DNA of 5,825 nucleotides from Bacteroidota bacterium (GTDB lineage: Bacteria; Bacteroidota; Ignavibacteria; Ignavibacteriales; Ignavibacteriaceae): contig JADFGB010000091.1 of assembly GCA_022567875.1 (NCBI GenBank), forward strand, positions 1 through 5,825, given 5' to 3'. Shown piece after piece: positions 5,620 through 5,825 of the stretch; position 1 is the first letter of the stretch, and every line of letters begins with the position of its first letter. A program made the position numbers and the translations under genes. Below the pieces are notes generated by a model, which saw only the letters and a list, made by a program, of their open reading frames with translations, ran no database searches and was not told the origin of the DNA.

Positions 5620-5825
5620 ATGGACAAAAACCCATCGGAAGAAAATCAACTTAATACAAATAATGAAAATATTGTAGGTAATACATTTTTAGAATTTATA
5701 ATAATTATCGTAAAACATAGGTGGTTCCTTTTTTGGTTTGTATTTTTAATTACAGCTGGAGCCATTGCATTTGCCTTATTATCCCCCAAATGGTACAAAT
5801 CAACTGCATCAGTATTACCTGCAGA
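5620..5825 (+). CDS. Wzz-like polysaccharide chain-length/co-polymerase protein, N-terminal part (3' end outside window)
   Basis: Only the first 68 residues are visible. They show a polar, Asn/Glu-rich cytoplasmic end (1-21), an amphipathic stretch FLEFIIIIVKHRW (23-35), one membrane helix (about 35-54) and then SPKWYKSTASVLPA, where a conserved Pro and the Y-S-A-hydrophobic-P pattern mark the start of the periplasmic domain. This is the N-terminal layout of the Wzz/PCP family, which governs chain length or export of O-antigen, capsule or exopolysaccharide. The ATG at 5620 follows AGGA at good spacing. It probably opens a polysaccharide gene cluster to the right; the methyltransferase at 2169 could be a distant companion. 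Whether a tyrosine-kinase domain is fused at the C-terminus cannot be seen. Confidence 0.82.
   Translation, partial: MDKNPSEENQLNTNNENIVGNTFLEFIIIIVKHRWFLFWFVFLITAGAIAFALLSPKWYKSTASVLPA

Overview
The window is AT-rich, densely coded bacterial DNA. It carries nine protein genes, two of them cut by the window edges. Gene content fits the Bacteroidota/Chlorobiota side of the tree: a Ddl-FtsB-RarA string, a small DUF3098-like membrane protein and a lone EutN-type protein. A near-consensus sigma-70 promoter and clear Shine-Dalgarno sites argue against mainstream Bacteroidetes and would suit an Ignavibacteria/Chlorobi-like lineage. This placement is inference, not a database result.

Left part, plus strand (2-3131): the C-terminal ~193 residues of D-Ala-D-Ala ligase, an FtsB/DivIC-like division protein, the AAA+ ATPase RarA, and a class I SAM methyltransferase with an N-terminal cysteine cluster. 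The genes are 6 bp apart or overlap by 4 bp, so they look like one transcript joining peptidoglycan precursor synthesis, septum assembly, replication-fork maintenance and a methyltransferase of the kind often found with surface-polysaccharide genes.

Middle part, minus strand (4822 down to 3128): a two-helix membrane protein, a EutN/CcmL-type protein and DprA form a compact operon. It is preceded by a strong promoter (TTGACA, 17 bp, TATATT) and a structured leader of about 100 nt. The leader ends in a terminator-like hairpin with a U-rich tract just before the ribosome binding site, so the operon may be controlled by attenuation. The methyltransferase and DprA genes converge so tightly that their stop codons share the sequence TTAA.

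Right part: an unrecognised 82-residue protein on the minus strand (5259-5011), then a gene-free AT-rich stretch of about 360 bp, then the start of a Wzz-like polysaccharide chain-length/co-polymerase gene running off the right edge. The gene-free stretch holds a plausible promoter whose predicted start falls on a perfect 32-bp palindrome.

Most worth a second look: the putative attenuator leader, the isolated EutN protein in a dprA operon with no other shell gene in view, the palindrome in the wzz-like leader, and the fact that all five downstream cistrons whose starts are visible use TTG or GTG while the three genes at transcript heads use ATG. No complete novel system is demonstrable from this window alone.
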